A stretch of 64,000 nucleotides of DNA from UBA1930 sp943368475 (GTDB lineage Bacteria > Bacteroidota > Bacteroidia > Chitinophagales > Chitinophagaceae): the NCBI GenBank assembly GCA_943368475.1, contig CALRLF020000001.1:87527-151526 (forward strand), in the 5' to 3' direction. The notes under the pieces are model-generated. The model was given only the letters and a program-made list of their open reading frames with translations. It had not been told where the DNA came from and made no database searches. Position 1 is the stretch's first letter, and every line of letters starts with the position of its first letter. Positions 42,758-51,320 of this stretch are shown piece by piece. Made by a program: the position numbers and the translations under genes.

Positions 42758-44062
42758 TTACTGACACATATCATTTAAGAATTCAGTTTCTCCTCTAGAA
42801 CACTCAATCATGGAGTCAAATAATATATCGCCTATTGAAACTCCATCTTCTTTAGCTATACGAAGCAGTTTTGAAATCTTTGTTTTTTTCAAAGATTTGA
42901 ATTGAGCAGTTCCAAAATTATTTGGTATTCCCAATTTAATTTTGTCTATATCCAAATATTTAATCAAATAAGGAGAATGGCTAGTTACGATAGTTTTAGT
43001 ATCTGATGTTAAGCCATCAAGAATTATTAGTAGTCTTTGAAGTAGACCAGGGTGAATTGAATTTTCAATTTCTTCAAAAATAATTACAGGTGCCTTGTTT
43101 AAATCTGCGGCAATGGCCATAGCCAAAATGAAAAATATTTTTTGTGACCCAGAAGATATATTCGCAATACTTGTTTTTTGATTATTACTTTTCTCTTTAA
43201 CAATAATATCATACAACTTTTCTGGAAAATCTATTGGAATCTTATCATCACTTTCAATTTTAGCCTGCTTTTTAAAATCTATTTCTAATGGCTCAAAATC
43301 TTCTATACTTGGTAATAATGATTTGACAGAATCTTTATATAAGGAAAATAATGATTGATTTTTTTTCATCAGACTATAAATAAAGAACCCTACATCAGTA
43401 CTCCTCGGAATTTCTAAGGAATAATCTGTCCGAACAGTTTTATCACCAATAGTCCTGAACAATTTATCAGGATCTCTCATTGTTTCTACAACAATTACTC
43501 TGAAGTCATTTATATACTTTATGATTTCTAAGTAAAATAATTCGTCAAAATTACTCAGCTTATTGATCAGCAAATCTTCTTTATCAATACTAATCTTTTT
43601 ATTGCATCTACCAGTTTGGGATGACAAGTAAAAATTGCCTTTTGTATTTCTATCAATGTATGTTTTATACTTACTATCTGCTTGATTATTCTTGACTTTT
43701 AAAAATTCAGACTTTACGCGTTGTCCTTTATTTTTATCATTTTTTATCCAATCAAATGAATAACCATAATTAACAACCAAATTTTCCTTTTTGAATTTTG
43801 CTGAAAATTCCATTTCAAAAGAAAATGGCCTATTTGCCAATGTTTTATTTATTGGTATAACTGGTTTATATGCCATCATATTTTTTTTCATTGATATGGG
43901 CATTTGTATAAAATCCAGTCCGAAATCTAGTGAGGAAATAAGATTCGATTTCCCAAAATTATTCAATGCTACTAAAGCGTTAAACTTACCTAAGTCTAAT
44001 TCCACGCTTTCCAAATTAGCAAATCCGTCAATTTTAAACTTTAGTGTGGTCAGATTTGTCAT
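42758..44062 (-). CDS. OLD-type AAA ATPase
   Basis: The 434-residue protein has an ABC/SMC-like ATPase split by a helical insertion. The P-loop is LVALNNFGKSNLISSL (residues 31-45); the first Gly of GxxxxGKS is Ala32. The signature-like segment is NISSGSQKIFFIL, Walker B is VIIFEEIENSIHPGLL, and the switch region is IVTSHSPYLI. This is the pattern of OLD-family and defence ATPases that pair with a nuclease. Unlike true OLD proteins there is no C-terminal TOPRIM in this chain; the next gene supplies one. A promoter-like sequence lies just upstream. The function is unproven. Confidence 0.75.
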   Translation of the reverse strand: MTNLTTLKFKIDGFANLESVELDLGKFNALVALNNFGKSNLISSLDFGLDFIQMPISMKKNMMAYKPVIPINKTLANRPFSFEMEFSAKFKKENLVVNYGYSFDWIKNDKNKGQRVKSEFLKVKNNQADSKYKTYIDRNTKGNFYLSSQTGRCNKKISIDKEDLLINKLSNFDELFYLEIIKYINDFRVIVVETMRDPDKLFRTIGDKTVRTDYSLEIPRSTDVGFFIYSLMKKNQSLFSLYKDSVKSLLPSIEDFEPLEIDFKKQAKIESDDKIPIDFPEKLYDIIVKEKSNNQKTSIANISSGSQKIFFILAMAIAADLNKAPVIIFEEIENSIHPGLLQRLLIILDGLTSDTKTIVTSHSPYLIKYLDIDKIKLGIPNNFGTAQFKSLKKTKISKLLRIAKEDGVSIGDILFDSMIECSRGETEFLNDMCQ

Positions 44063-44092
44063 TTTTTAATACTTTAAAAAGTAAATTTAAAA

Positions 44093-44118
44093 CAAAATTA
44101 TACTTTTTTGTACACAAA
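44093..44118 (-). promoter_or_regulatory. Candidate promoter of the AAA/TOPRIM unit
   Basis: The minus strand reads TAATTTTG at 44100-44093 (fits TAnnTTTG) with TTTG at 44118-44115, 14 bases apart, which is shorter than the usual spacing of about 19. It is 31 bases upstream of the ATPase ATG. Confidence 0.35.
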
Positions 44119-44446
44119 CGCAATAAATAATTGCGTAACTACCACTAACATGGGTTCGACAAAATACAGGCAGACGAAAAGCATCTCAGGTTTTATTCTC
44201 TAATCATCTTCAGTAAATGGGGTTGAGCGTTCGTCAAAAAACATTTCGGCAAAACAAAAACCTCTTTTCATAACTTATTTCTGAGGCTGGTCTGACGGAA
44301 TTCCAATTCCCGTACTTCCCCAAGCCGTCACGTTGTAGTTTGCTCAATAATGTAAAAGTCATAAATACAGCTGGTTAAAATTACCTCTGTCCACAGCCTA
44401 CAATAATTTGCATTTTTGTTTACATCATTTATACTTATTTCGTGGT
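44119..44446. other. Non-coding gap upstream of gldB and the ATPase
   Basis: This ~330-base stretch between divergent genes holds an imperfect palindrome (acgcaat / attgcgt, 44118-44136) and no convincing gene. It is less A-rich than the neighbouring genes. No integrase, direct repeat or tRNA edge was found in it. Confidence 0.5.
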
Positions 44447-45481
44447 ATGAATAAACTTGTATGTTTTGCAGCTATTGTTGTGCTTTGCAGTTGTGGCAGT
44501 AAAAAAAATATTCCCGATATTTCTAAAGTGCAGGTACAGTTAAGTACTGAACGTTTTGAAAAAGATTTTTTTGCTTTAGATACTGTGCATTTAGACAGTG
44601 GCATACAAAAGCTTTTTAACCAATACCAAATTTTTACAGTTGATTATTTTCAAAATATTTTAGGCAGTAATCCGCAGCCTGATAGCATTATGCAAAATGT
44701 TAGGCTTTTTAAAAATGCCTATGCCAATGTGTTTACTGCCAGCGAACAAACATTTGCCGATTTTTCGGCTGTTGAAAAAGAAATAAAGGAGGGCTTTCAG
44801 TTTGTAAAACATTATTTTCCAAAGTATGAGTTACCTACAAAACTGGTAACCTATATTGGTCCTTGGGATGCTATGTTTATGTTGAGTAATAACAGTAGTG
44901 GCTCTGGCATTATGAGAGATGGTGAGGTAATGGGTATTGGGCTACAATTAAGTATGGGCAAGGATTTCAGCGTGTATAAAGACCCTGCTATTCAAACATT
45001 GTATCCTGCATTTATCAGTCGAAGATTTGATAAACAATACATAGCCACCAATGCCATTAAAGTAATTATAGACGATTTGTACAATACAAGAACACAGGGC
45101 AAACCTTTGGTTGAACAAATGATTGAAGCAGGTAAAAAATTGTATGTTTTAGATGCATGCTTGCCCTACACTGCAGATAGTATAAAAACAGGTTACACCC
45201 AAAAACAATTAGAAGGTTGTTTAAAAAATGAAGCCAATATATGGAGCTTTTTTGTTACCAATGATTTGGTATATGCTACAGAACCTACATTGGTAAAAGA
45301 CTACATGAACGATGGACCAAATACTGCTGCTTTGGGCAATGAATCTCCTGGATTTATTGGTCAGTTTGTGGGTTGGCAAATTGTAAAAAAATGGATGAGC
45401 AAAAACGATAAAAAAACGCTGGAAGATTTACTAAAAACTTCGGCTAAAGAAATATTTGAACAAAGTAAGTACAAGCCTTAG
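44447..45481 (+). CDS. gldB: Gliding motility lipoprotein GldB
   Basis: GldB is an essential lipoprotein for gliding in Flavobacterium and is widespread in Bacteroidota. The 344-residue product has a lipobox (VVLCSC, then GSKKN). The body matches the family: RFEKDFFALDTVHLDSGIQK at the N-terminus, YPAFISRRFDKQYIATNAIK in the middle, EAGKKLYVLDACLP, and the NESPGFIGQFVGWQIVKKW and KYKP ending. The ATG at 44447 is used because it starts the lipoprotein signal; the longer frame is not. Gliding itself is not proven by this gene, since non-gliders also carry it. Confidence 0.85.
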   Translation: MNKLVCFAAIVVLCSCGSKKNIPDISKVQVQLSTERFEKDFFALDTVHLDSGIQKLFNQYQIFTVDYFQNILGSNPQPDSIMQNVRLFKNAYANVFTASEQTFADFSAVEKEIKEGFQFVKHYFPKYELPTKLVTYIGPWDAMFMLSNNSSGSGIMRDGEVMGIGLQLSMGKDFSVYKDPAIQTLYPAFISRRFDKQYIATNAIKVIIDDLYNTRTQGKPLVEQMIEAGKKLYVLDACLPYTADSIKTGYTQKQLEGCLKNEANIWSFFVTNDLVYATEPTLVKDYMNDGPNTAALGNESPGFIGQFVGWQIVKKWMSKNDKKTLEDLLKTSAKEIFEQSKYKP

Positions 45482-45483
45482 TC

Positions 45484-45543
45484 TTACCACATAGGCAGAT
45501 AGAAGAAAATAAAACTATTGTGCCTATGTACCTATGTGGTTAA
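45484..45543. terminator. Bidirectional terminator built on a CACATAGG inverted repeat
   Basis: The arms accacatagg (45486-45495) and cctatgtggt (45531-45540) form a perfect 10-base inverted repeat with ataggca / tgcctat inside, followed by taaaaa. It lies between gldB and the convergent SDR gene and resembles the repeats at 40288 and 42051. Confidence 0.65.
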
Positions 45544-45546
45544 AAA

Positions 45547-46365
45547 CTACACAAATAGGTCCTGAAATAACTGCCCACCAGGCACCACAGCATATTTATC
45601 TAAATCGGTAATGCCTTCTTTAGCCAATACTTCTTCATCGATAAATGTATTACCAGTGTAGGTTAAATTTTCTTTGCTTAAAATATAGTAAGCTGTGTCA
45701 GCTAAAATATCTACGGTTCTGCTCATTTTAGCCAATGCTTCACCACCTAGTAAATTACGTACTGCAGCAGTATCAATTGTGGTTCTTGGCCACAAAGCAT
45801 TGCTGGCAATACCCTCTTTTTTAAATTCTGCAGCCCAACCAATTGCCATCATGCTCATGTTGTATTTGCTCATGGTATAAGCCACATGCGGACCAATCCA
45901 TTTTTGTAAAATATTAATGGGTGGCGATAAAGTTAAAATATGTGGATTCACTCCTTTTTTTAAATAAGGTAAACAATGTTGCACCACCAAAAAAGTTCCT
46001 CTCACATTAATGCTGTGCATTAAATCGAAACGCTTGGCTTCGGTTTGTGCTGTGCCTGTAAGTTGTATGGCTGATGCGTTGTTGATTACAATATCAATTC
46101 CACCAAAAGTTTCTACAGCTTTAGCAACTGCAGCAGCAATTTGCTCTTCGAAACGAATATCAGTTTGCACAGGCAAGGCTTTACCACCAACAGCTTCTAT
46201 CTCAGCAGCAGCAGAAAAAATAGTACCGCCTAATTTAGGATTTTCTTCAGCACTTTTTGCAGCAATAACAATGTTAGCACCTTCGGCAGCCAGCTTTAGT
46301 GCAATGGCTTTACCAATACCACGACTTGCACCAGTAATAAAAACGGTTTTGTTTTGAAACGACAT
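45547..46365 (-). CDS. Short-chain dehydrogenase (HSDL2-like)
   Basis: The 272-residue SDR has the NAD(P)-binding GASRGIGKAIALKLA at the N-terminus, NNASAIQL, and the catalytic pattern LTLSPPINI with YTMSKYNMSM (Ser, Tyr-x-x-x-Lys). The LSPP-x-N and following WIGPHVAYTMSKYNMS sequence is that of the hydroxysteroid-dehydrogenase-like 2 group, whose natural substrate is unclear. The protein is cytoplasmic by sequence. The gmk gene lies 35 bases upstream on the same strand and may share a transcript. Confidence 0.82.
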   Translation of the reverse strand: MSFQNKTVFITGASRGIGKAIALKLAAEGANIVIAAKSAEENPKLGGTIFSAAAEIEAVGGKALPVQTDIRFEEQIAAAVAKAVETFGGIDIVINNASAIQLTGTAQTEAKRFDLMHSINVRGTFLVVQHCLPYLKKGVNPHILTLSPPINILQKWIGPHVAYTMSKYNMSMMAIGWAAEFKKEGIASNALWPRTTIDTAAVRNLLGGEALAKMSRTVDILADTAYYILSKENLTYTGNTFIDEEVLAKEGITDLDKYAVVPGGQLFQDLFV

Positions 46366-46400
46366 AGCAATCGATATTAATTATTTTGAAAGATAGTTAT

Positions 46401-46973
46401 TTAAGCCCATTGCAAAAAAGTTGCAATAGCTTGTTCAGCATCGGCACAGGCTTTGTCTAAATTTTCGTTCACAATTACTTTAGAAAAAGAATGACTAAAA
46501 GAAATTTCATAAGCAGCTTTGCTTACTCTGGTTTCAATGCTTTCAGGTGTTTCAGTACCACGACTTTCTAATCTTTCTCTCAACACATCAACACTTGGTG
46601 GCTTAATAAATAGTGATAAAGTTTGATTCGGATATTGCTGCTGAATATGAATTGCACCTTTTACATCAATATCTAAAACAGGGGTTTTACCTTGTTGCCA
46701 AATTCTTTCTAATTCGGCTTTTAGTGTGCCATAATATTTTCCTTCATACACCATTTCCCATTCGGCAAAAGCATTGGCTGCAATTTTTTCTTGAAAATCA
46801 GTTTCAGACAAAAAGTAATAATCTACACCATGTTTTTCTTCTCCACGAGGTTGCCTTGTGGCAGCAGAAATTGAAAATGAAAGCAAGGGATATTTATTGA
46901 GCAGATACCTTGTGATGGAAGTTTTGCCTGCACCCGATGGAGCAGTAATGATGATTATTTTTCCTGTTGCCAT
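46401..46973 (-). CDS. gmk: Guanylate kinase
   Basis: The 190-residue enzyme phosphorylates GMP to GDP. The P-loop is ITAPSGAGKTSI, the GMP-binding segment SISAATRQPRGEEKHGVDYYF is complete, and YYGTLKAELERIW and LDIDVKGAIHIQQQYP are the usual central blocks. The ATG at 46973 gives MATGKIIIITAPSG; the longer frame adds a hydrophobic tail unlike the family. The length is normal. Confidence 0.93.
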   Translation of the reverse strand: MATGKIIIITAPSGAGKTSITRYLLNKYPLLSFSISAATRQPRGEEKHGVDYYFLSETDFQEKIAANAFAEWEMVYEGKYYGTLKAELERIWQQGKTPVLDIDVKGAIHIQQQYPNQTLSLFIKPPSVDVLRERLESRGTETPESIETRVSKAAYEISFSHSFSKVIVNENLDKACADAEQAIATFLQWA

Positions 46974-47049
46974 GTGCAAAGAAAAGGAAAACTGCAATAT
47001 GCCAACTAGAGCCATACAATTAATTGCACAGCTCTTGTTTATTTGTTAT

Positions 47050-49848
47050 TTAATTGCCAAATGTTTTAATCACCAAACTTGGGCCACTATTAGCTGCTGC
47101 TTTATGTAATCTGTAAGTAAATGTTAGCAGGAAGTAACGTTGCAAAACATTGTATCGAATATCTTCAATGTAGTTTTGATTGGCATTACGGCTTACGCCT
47201 ACATTTCTGTTCAAAATGTCGAACACCGCTATTTTAGCTTCCATTCTTTTATTCTTTAAAAATCCTTTTGCCAAAGATGCATTCCAAAATGGTACTTCTG
47301 TATTAAAACCATCAGCTCTGCCTGAATTAATCGTATAGTTAAGATTATTGTTTAAAATCAAACCCAGCGGTAAATAATTGGTAACTTCTGTACTGTAAAT
47401 CTGTGTAAGAAAATTACTGTTGAGTTGCTCCTGCAAAGAGTAAGTTGCTTTGTTAAAACGCAGGTTGGCACTGGCTTGTATATCAATTATATTGTCTTTA
47501 AAATAAGATAATGCAATAGATGGATTGATGGCTGTATTGTTGATGGTATTGGTTTGTCCATTAATCAATCCAAAGTTTTTTGTTGCATTTAATCCAACAG
47601 AAACATCGGCCCTTAATTTCAACTTTTTAATAGGAAACCCGTAGTTGATATTACCAAATAAAAAGGTTGTACCATTTACGTTTACAGGAGTCGATTTTCT
47701 TGCACCATTACTGCTGAAAACATCGGCATTAACAATGGCATTTTGTGTTATACCAAATGCTGCAAAAGCAAAAAAGTTTTGTCGTGTTGCAGGATCTGCA
47801 GTGAAAAAATTCAGATTAATATTATGAGAATAGCTTCTTTTTAAATCTGGATTTCCTTCATATACATTCAATAAGTCAGCTACATTTTGCAATGGTTGTA
47901 ATTGAGCTGTAGATGGTTGCTGTGTACTGGTGGTATAATTTAACGTGAGACTTTTATAATTGCTGAATTTGTATTGAATATTGGCATTGGGTAATACATC
48001 AGTAAAACTTTGTTGAATGGTATTGTTATTGGAAATATTCTTACTGGTTAATTCGGCCAACTGTAACGATGCTCCTGCACCAATAGAAACTTTTTTTCTG
48101 TTGGTTCTATAATTAATACTTCCACCACTGTAATTGTAGTTGCTTTCGAAACTGTTGCTTAATAAACTATTCAAAACATCATGTTTGCCAGAATTGCCAT
48201 TGTAGTCGTATGTTTTTCTATCGCTTTTACCAATAGTGCTGTTATAAAAGCCACTCAATTCAATTAATGAACGTTTATCAACAGGTTCAGTATAAGTAAT
48301 ATTTCCACCAAAACTATTGGTATTGGCATCAGTGCTATTTATTTGATTTAGCAACGAATCCTTATCAGGTAAGCCTGCAAGATAAAATGTATTCTTAGTA
48401 TTCAATGTTCCTGTTTGGTCGCTGTTGTTCAAATTCATGTTGCCACTAAAAGAAAGGGTTCTTCCTTTTTTTCTGAACTTCTTTCTAAACAAAATATCAT
48501 TGGTTAAATTAAATCCATCAGATTTAGTGGTACTGTTGTTATAACCATCATTCAACAATTGTTTGGTTATAGTAATTGAATTAGAGGATGTATAATTTTT
48601 ATTGCGTTGTTGCTGCAAGGTTAATACTGGCGTAATTTTTAAAGAAGTAAAACTGTCTATCTTATGGTCGATACTCATATTTAATCGCTGCTGCTGCACT
48701 TTTTTGTTGCTGTTACTCGTTGCAGCATAATTAAAATTATTTCCTGGAGTAATGTATTGCCTTTCTGTTGCTCTATCTGTTTTCAAATCAACATCACTGG
48801 CTGTTATACTTGCATTGATATCGGTTTTTTTACCTAATTTATTATTGTAATTCAATCCCCCTGCAATGGTGGTTGCAATGCCTTGTTGGTTTTGTCCTAA
48901 GCCTGTAATTGGCAATCCTCCTTGATCATCACTTTGTGTTCTTATAACCATGCCACCACCATTACGCATACCATTTCTCAACTCTCCTGAAAAATTTAAA
49001 ATATCGCTCATGCTAAATCCTTGCTTATTTACATTGTTGCCCATGCCAATTAAACTAATTTGCTTATCGCCTTTAAACTTGTTGAGATTGTTTTGTGCAT
49101 CATAACGTTCATTATTGCCAGCACCTGCTGCCACTTTACCAAATACAGCATTGTCTCTGTCTTTTTTCAATTTCAGATTAATTGCTTTTTGGCTGTTGCC
49201 ATCATCAATACCTGTAAACTCAGATCGATCACTTTTTTTATCAAATACTTGAACTTTATCTACAGCATCGGCATCTAAATTTTTAGTGGCCATTTTGGGG
49301 TCGCCATTAAAAAAATCTTTGCCATTTACAAATACTCGGTTTACACGTTGCCCATTAACACGTATTGTACCATCTGCATCTACTGTTACTCCAGGCAAAC
49401 GTTTCAGTAAATCTTCTACAACTGCATTGGGTTGTGTTTTAAAATTTTCTGAATTAAATTCTAAGGTATCGCCATTAATTACCACTGGTGGACGTTTGGC
49501 CTGAACCGTTACAGCACTGCTATTGGCTAAATCGGTCATCATTATTTTTCCAACATTCAGGTCTGCTTCATTAGATACAGTAATGCCTTTCCATACAGGT
49601 GCAAAACTAACATAAGAAGTAGACAATAAATAATTGCCTTTGCTTACCTGTTTTAAAACAAATGCTCCTGCCGAGTCGGCTCTTGTAAAATTGATGAGTG
49701 TAGAGTCTTTGGCATTCACCAAAGAAACTGTTGCAAACGATAAGCCTTTCTTAGATGCTGTATCAAAAACAACTCCTTTAATACTGATATTTTTTTGAGC
49801 TATTAAAATAGTTGGTATAAAAAGCAAAAAGTAAATTATACGATGCAT
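47050..49848 (-). CDS. Outer-membrane receptor-like beta-barrel with carboxypeptidase-regulatory domain
   Basis: The 932-residue product has a signal peptide, an N-terminal carboxypeptidase-regulatory-like domain (residues ~22-110, ISIKGVVFDTASKKGLSFAT), a plug-like domain (~130-240, LLKRLPGVTVDADGTIRVNG, VFVNGKDFFNGDPKMATKNL) and a long beta-barrel to the end (typical YFLLTFTYRLHKA). It resembles the TonB-dependent-receptor/outer-membrane-protein superfamily of Bacteroidota but has no clear TonB box. No SusD partner is adjacent, so glycan uptake is not indicated. An exact TACTTTTG promoter motif lies just upstream. Confidence 0.82.
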   Translation of the reverse strand: MHRIIYFLLFIPTILIAQKNISIKGVVFDTASKKGLSFATVSLVNAKDSTLINFTRADSAGAFVLKQVSKGNYLLSTSYVSFAPVWKGITVSNEADLNVGKIMMTDLANSSAVTVQAKRPPVVINGDTLEFNSENFKTQPNAVVEDLLKRLPGVTVDADGTIRVNGQRVNRVFVNGKDFFNGDPKMATKNLDADAVDKVQVFDKKSDRSEFTGIDDGNSQKAINLKLKKDRDNAVFGKVAAGAGNNERYDAQNNLNKFKGDKQISLIGMGNNVNKQGFSMSDILNFSGELRNGMRNGGGMVIRTQSDDQGGLPITGLGQNQQGIATTIAGGLNYNNKLGKKTDINASITASDVDLKTDRATERQYITPGNNFNYAATSNSNKKVQQQRLNMSIDHKIDSFTSLKITPVLTLQQQRNKNYTSSNSITITKQLLNDGYNNSTTKSDGFNLTNDILFRKKFRKKGRTLSFSGNMNLNNSDQTGTLNTKNTFYLAGLPDKDSLLNQINSTDANTNSFGGNITYTEPVDKRSLIELSGFYNSTIGKSDRKTYDYNGNSGKHDVLNSLLSNSFESNYNYSGGSINYRTNRKKVSIGAGASLQLAELTSKNISNNNTIQQSFTDVLPNANIQYKFSNYKSLTLNYTTSTQQPSTAQLQPLQNVADLLNVYEGNPDLKRSYSHNINLNFFTADPATRQNFFAFAAFGITQNAIVNADVFSSNGARKSTPVNVNGTTFLFGNINYGFPIKKLKLRADVSVGLNATKNFGLINGQTNTINNTAINPSIALSYFKDNIIDIQASANLRFNKATYSLQEQLNSNFLTQIYSTEVTNYLPLGLILNNNLNYTINSGRADGFNTEVPFWNASLAKGFLKNKRMEAKIAVFDILNRNVGVSRNANQNYIEDIRYNVLQRYFLLTFTYRLHKAAANSGPSLVIKTFGN

Positions 49849-49868
49849 GGTGCTGTTATTTTGAAAGT

Positions 49869-49876
49869 CAAAAGTA
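49869..49876 (-). promoter_or_regulatory. Bacteroidota -7 promoter element for the outer-membrane receptor gene
   Basis: The minus strand reads TACTTTTG, an exact TAnnTTTG fit, 20 bases before the ATG at 49848. Confidence 0.5.
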
Positions 49877-49962
49877 GTTGCACCAATTTTGTTTTGCAGT
49901 TAATCAACTTATGTTTAAGGTTAATGATTGTTAATGGGTTTGCTGAACAGCGATAAAAATGT

Positions 49963-49996
49963 ACAAGTGTGCGACGCAACTACAGCCCAATTCTTG
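49963..49996. repeat. Dispersed repeat copy (ACAAGTGTGCGACGCAACTACAG)
   Basis: The text is the near-exact inverse of 42140-42162 and shares gcgacgcaac with the repeat at 55930-55983. It lies in the 242-base gap between divergent genes. Confidence 0.55.
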
Positions 49997-50066
49997 TTCT
50001 TTTGTTGGTAACACAACACCTGTTCTTTCTGTTTTCAACATAGCAGTACTAAAAAATTATTTTATG

Positions 50067-50074
50067 TAGGTTTG
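50067..50074 (+). promoter_or_regulatory. Bacteroidota -7 promoter element for the arginase-fold gene
   Basis: TAGGTTTG fits TAnnTTTG exactly, 16 bases before the ATG at 50091. Confidence 0.45.
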
Positions 50075-50090
50075 TTACAAACTACAGCAC

Positions 50091-51224
50091 ATGAGTTTAG
50101 AAACAATTATTGACTTTCTTGAACCAATTAATATTTATGAGCTTTCGAACGATGAAGGCTTTAAAGACACTCAACTGGGCAGGCATATTGCTGTATTTGA
50201 AGAAGAATTACCAGATATAACCAATGCTGATATTGTGATTGTAGGTTGTGGTGAAACAAGAGGCACGGGTGCTGGATACAATCACACACTTTCTCCGAAT
50301 ACCATTCGTGAAGAATTTTACAGTTTATACCATTGGCACAAAGAAGTGAATGTGGTAGATTTTGGTAACGTAAAAACTGGAGCAAGTTTGCAAGATACTT
50401 ATGCTGCATTAAAAGCTGTGGTGAGTGAATTGATAGAAAGAAAGAAAAAAGTGGTGATACTGGGTGGCAGTCATGACTTAACATTGGCTCAATATGGAGC
50501 CTATGGAAGCCTAGGAAAAATTATTGAAGCTGCTGTAGTCGATTCAAGAATTGATTTGAATATTGATAGTGTTTTACCTGCCGATAATTTTTTAATGGAA
50601 CTGCTTTGTGGCAGCCCAAATTATGTTAAACACTACAGCCACATTGGGTTTCAGAGTTATATGGTTCATCCACACATGTTGGAGACAATTGATAAACTAC
50701 ACTTCGATTGTTTTCGTGTGGGTAAAGTAAAAGAGAATATCGAAGAAATGGAGCCTGTAATTCGTAATGCCAATATGTTAAGCTTTGATATTGCAGCCAT
50801 TCAAAATGCTCATGCCCCAGCAAACAGAATTACACCCAATGGGTTTACTGGAGAAGAAGCTTGTACGCTAATGCAATATGCTGGCTTAAGCAACAATATT
50901 AGCAGCATTGGCTTGTATGGTTATATTCCAAAGGACGACGTACACCAACTTACAGCTAAACAAGCCAGTCACATGCTTTGGTATGTAATGGATGGTGTGT
51001 ATAAAAGCAAGCAGGAAGCTGAGTTAGATAATACCAACGAATTCAACGAATTTCATTTGGCATTTGCCGATGTGCAAACTTCATTTTTACAAAGCAAAAG
51101 AACAGGACGCTGGTGGATGCAATTGCCAGATAGTAAGTACATTGCCTGTAGCCAAAGCGATTATATTATTGCTGCTAGTAACGATATTCCTGAACGTTGG
51201 ATGAGAGCAATAGAAAGAAGTTAA
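50091..51224 (+). CDS. Arginase/formimidoylglutamase-fold protein with missing metal ligands
   Basis: The 377-residue protein has the ureohydrolase pattern: VIVGCGETRGTGAGY, KKVVILGGSHDLTLAQY (His128, the first metal ligand), and the segments that normally read D-A-H-x-D and S-F-D-x-D. Here they read VVDSRIDL (Asp151, Arg153 in place of His, Asp155) and LSFDIAAIQ (Asp233, Ala235 in place of Asp). Two of six metal-binding positions are therefore changed, so the canonical binuclear Mn site cannot form in the usual way. Bacteroidota carry related proteins often called formimidoylglutamase. Here the hydrolytic activity is doubtful, and no hut gene is nearby. Confidence 0.75.
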   Translation: MSLETIIDFLEPINIYELSNDEGFKDTQLGRHIAVFEEELPDITNADIVIVGCGETRGTGAGYNHTLSPNTIREEFYSLYHWHKEVNVVDFGNVKTGASLQDTYAALKAVVSELIERKKKVVILGGSHDLTLAQYGAYGSLGKIIEAAVVDSRIDLNIDSVLPADNFLMELLCGSPNYVKHYSHIGFQSYMVHPHMLETIDKLHFDCFRVGKVKENIEEMEPVIRNANMLSFDIAAIQNAHAPANRITPNGFTGEEACTLMQYAGLSNNISSIGLYGYIPKDDVHQLTAKQASHMLWYVMDGVYKSKQEAELDNTNEFNEFHLAFADVQTSFLQSKRTGRWWMQLPDSKYIACSQSDYIIAASNDIPERWMRAIERS

Positions 51225-51230
51225 ATTTTG

Positions 51231-51310
51231 GTAACCAACTGCAGTACTACTATTAGACTCCAGTTGCATCGTTGAAAATCCTGCTGAATAGCAGGACACC
51301 CTTCAACGTT
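51231..51310. repeat. Dispersed repeat copy (CAACTGCAGTACTACTATTA)
   Basis: The text caactgcagtactactatta and the end cttcaacgtt match the two ends of the repeat at 55930-55983. This copy has ~28 extra bases in the middle, including a hairpin cctgct / agcagg. Confidence 0.65.
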
Positions 51311-51320
51311 CTTATCTTTA

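Noticed and set aside
44118..44136. The palindrome acgcaataaataattgcgt as an attachment site of a mobile island carrying the AAA/TOPRIM pair
   Set aside because: No second copy flanks the other side of the pair, and no integrase or transposase is present.
44200..44271. A 23-codon minus-strand frame (starting M-K-R-G-F-C-F-A-E) in the gap between the AAA gene and gldB
   Set aside because: It is very short, has no recognisable domain or promoter, and the bases around it give several other tiny frames. It is expected by chance in 330 non-coding bases.
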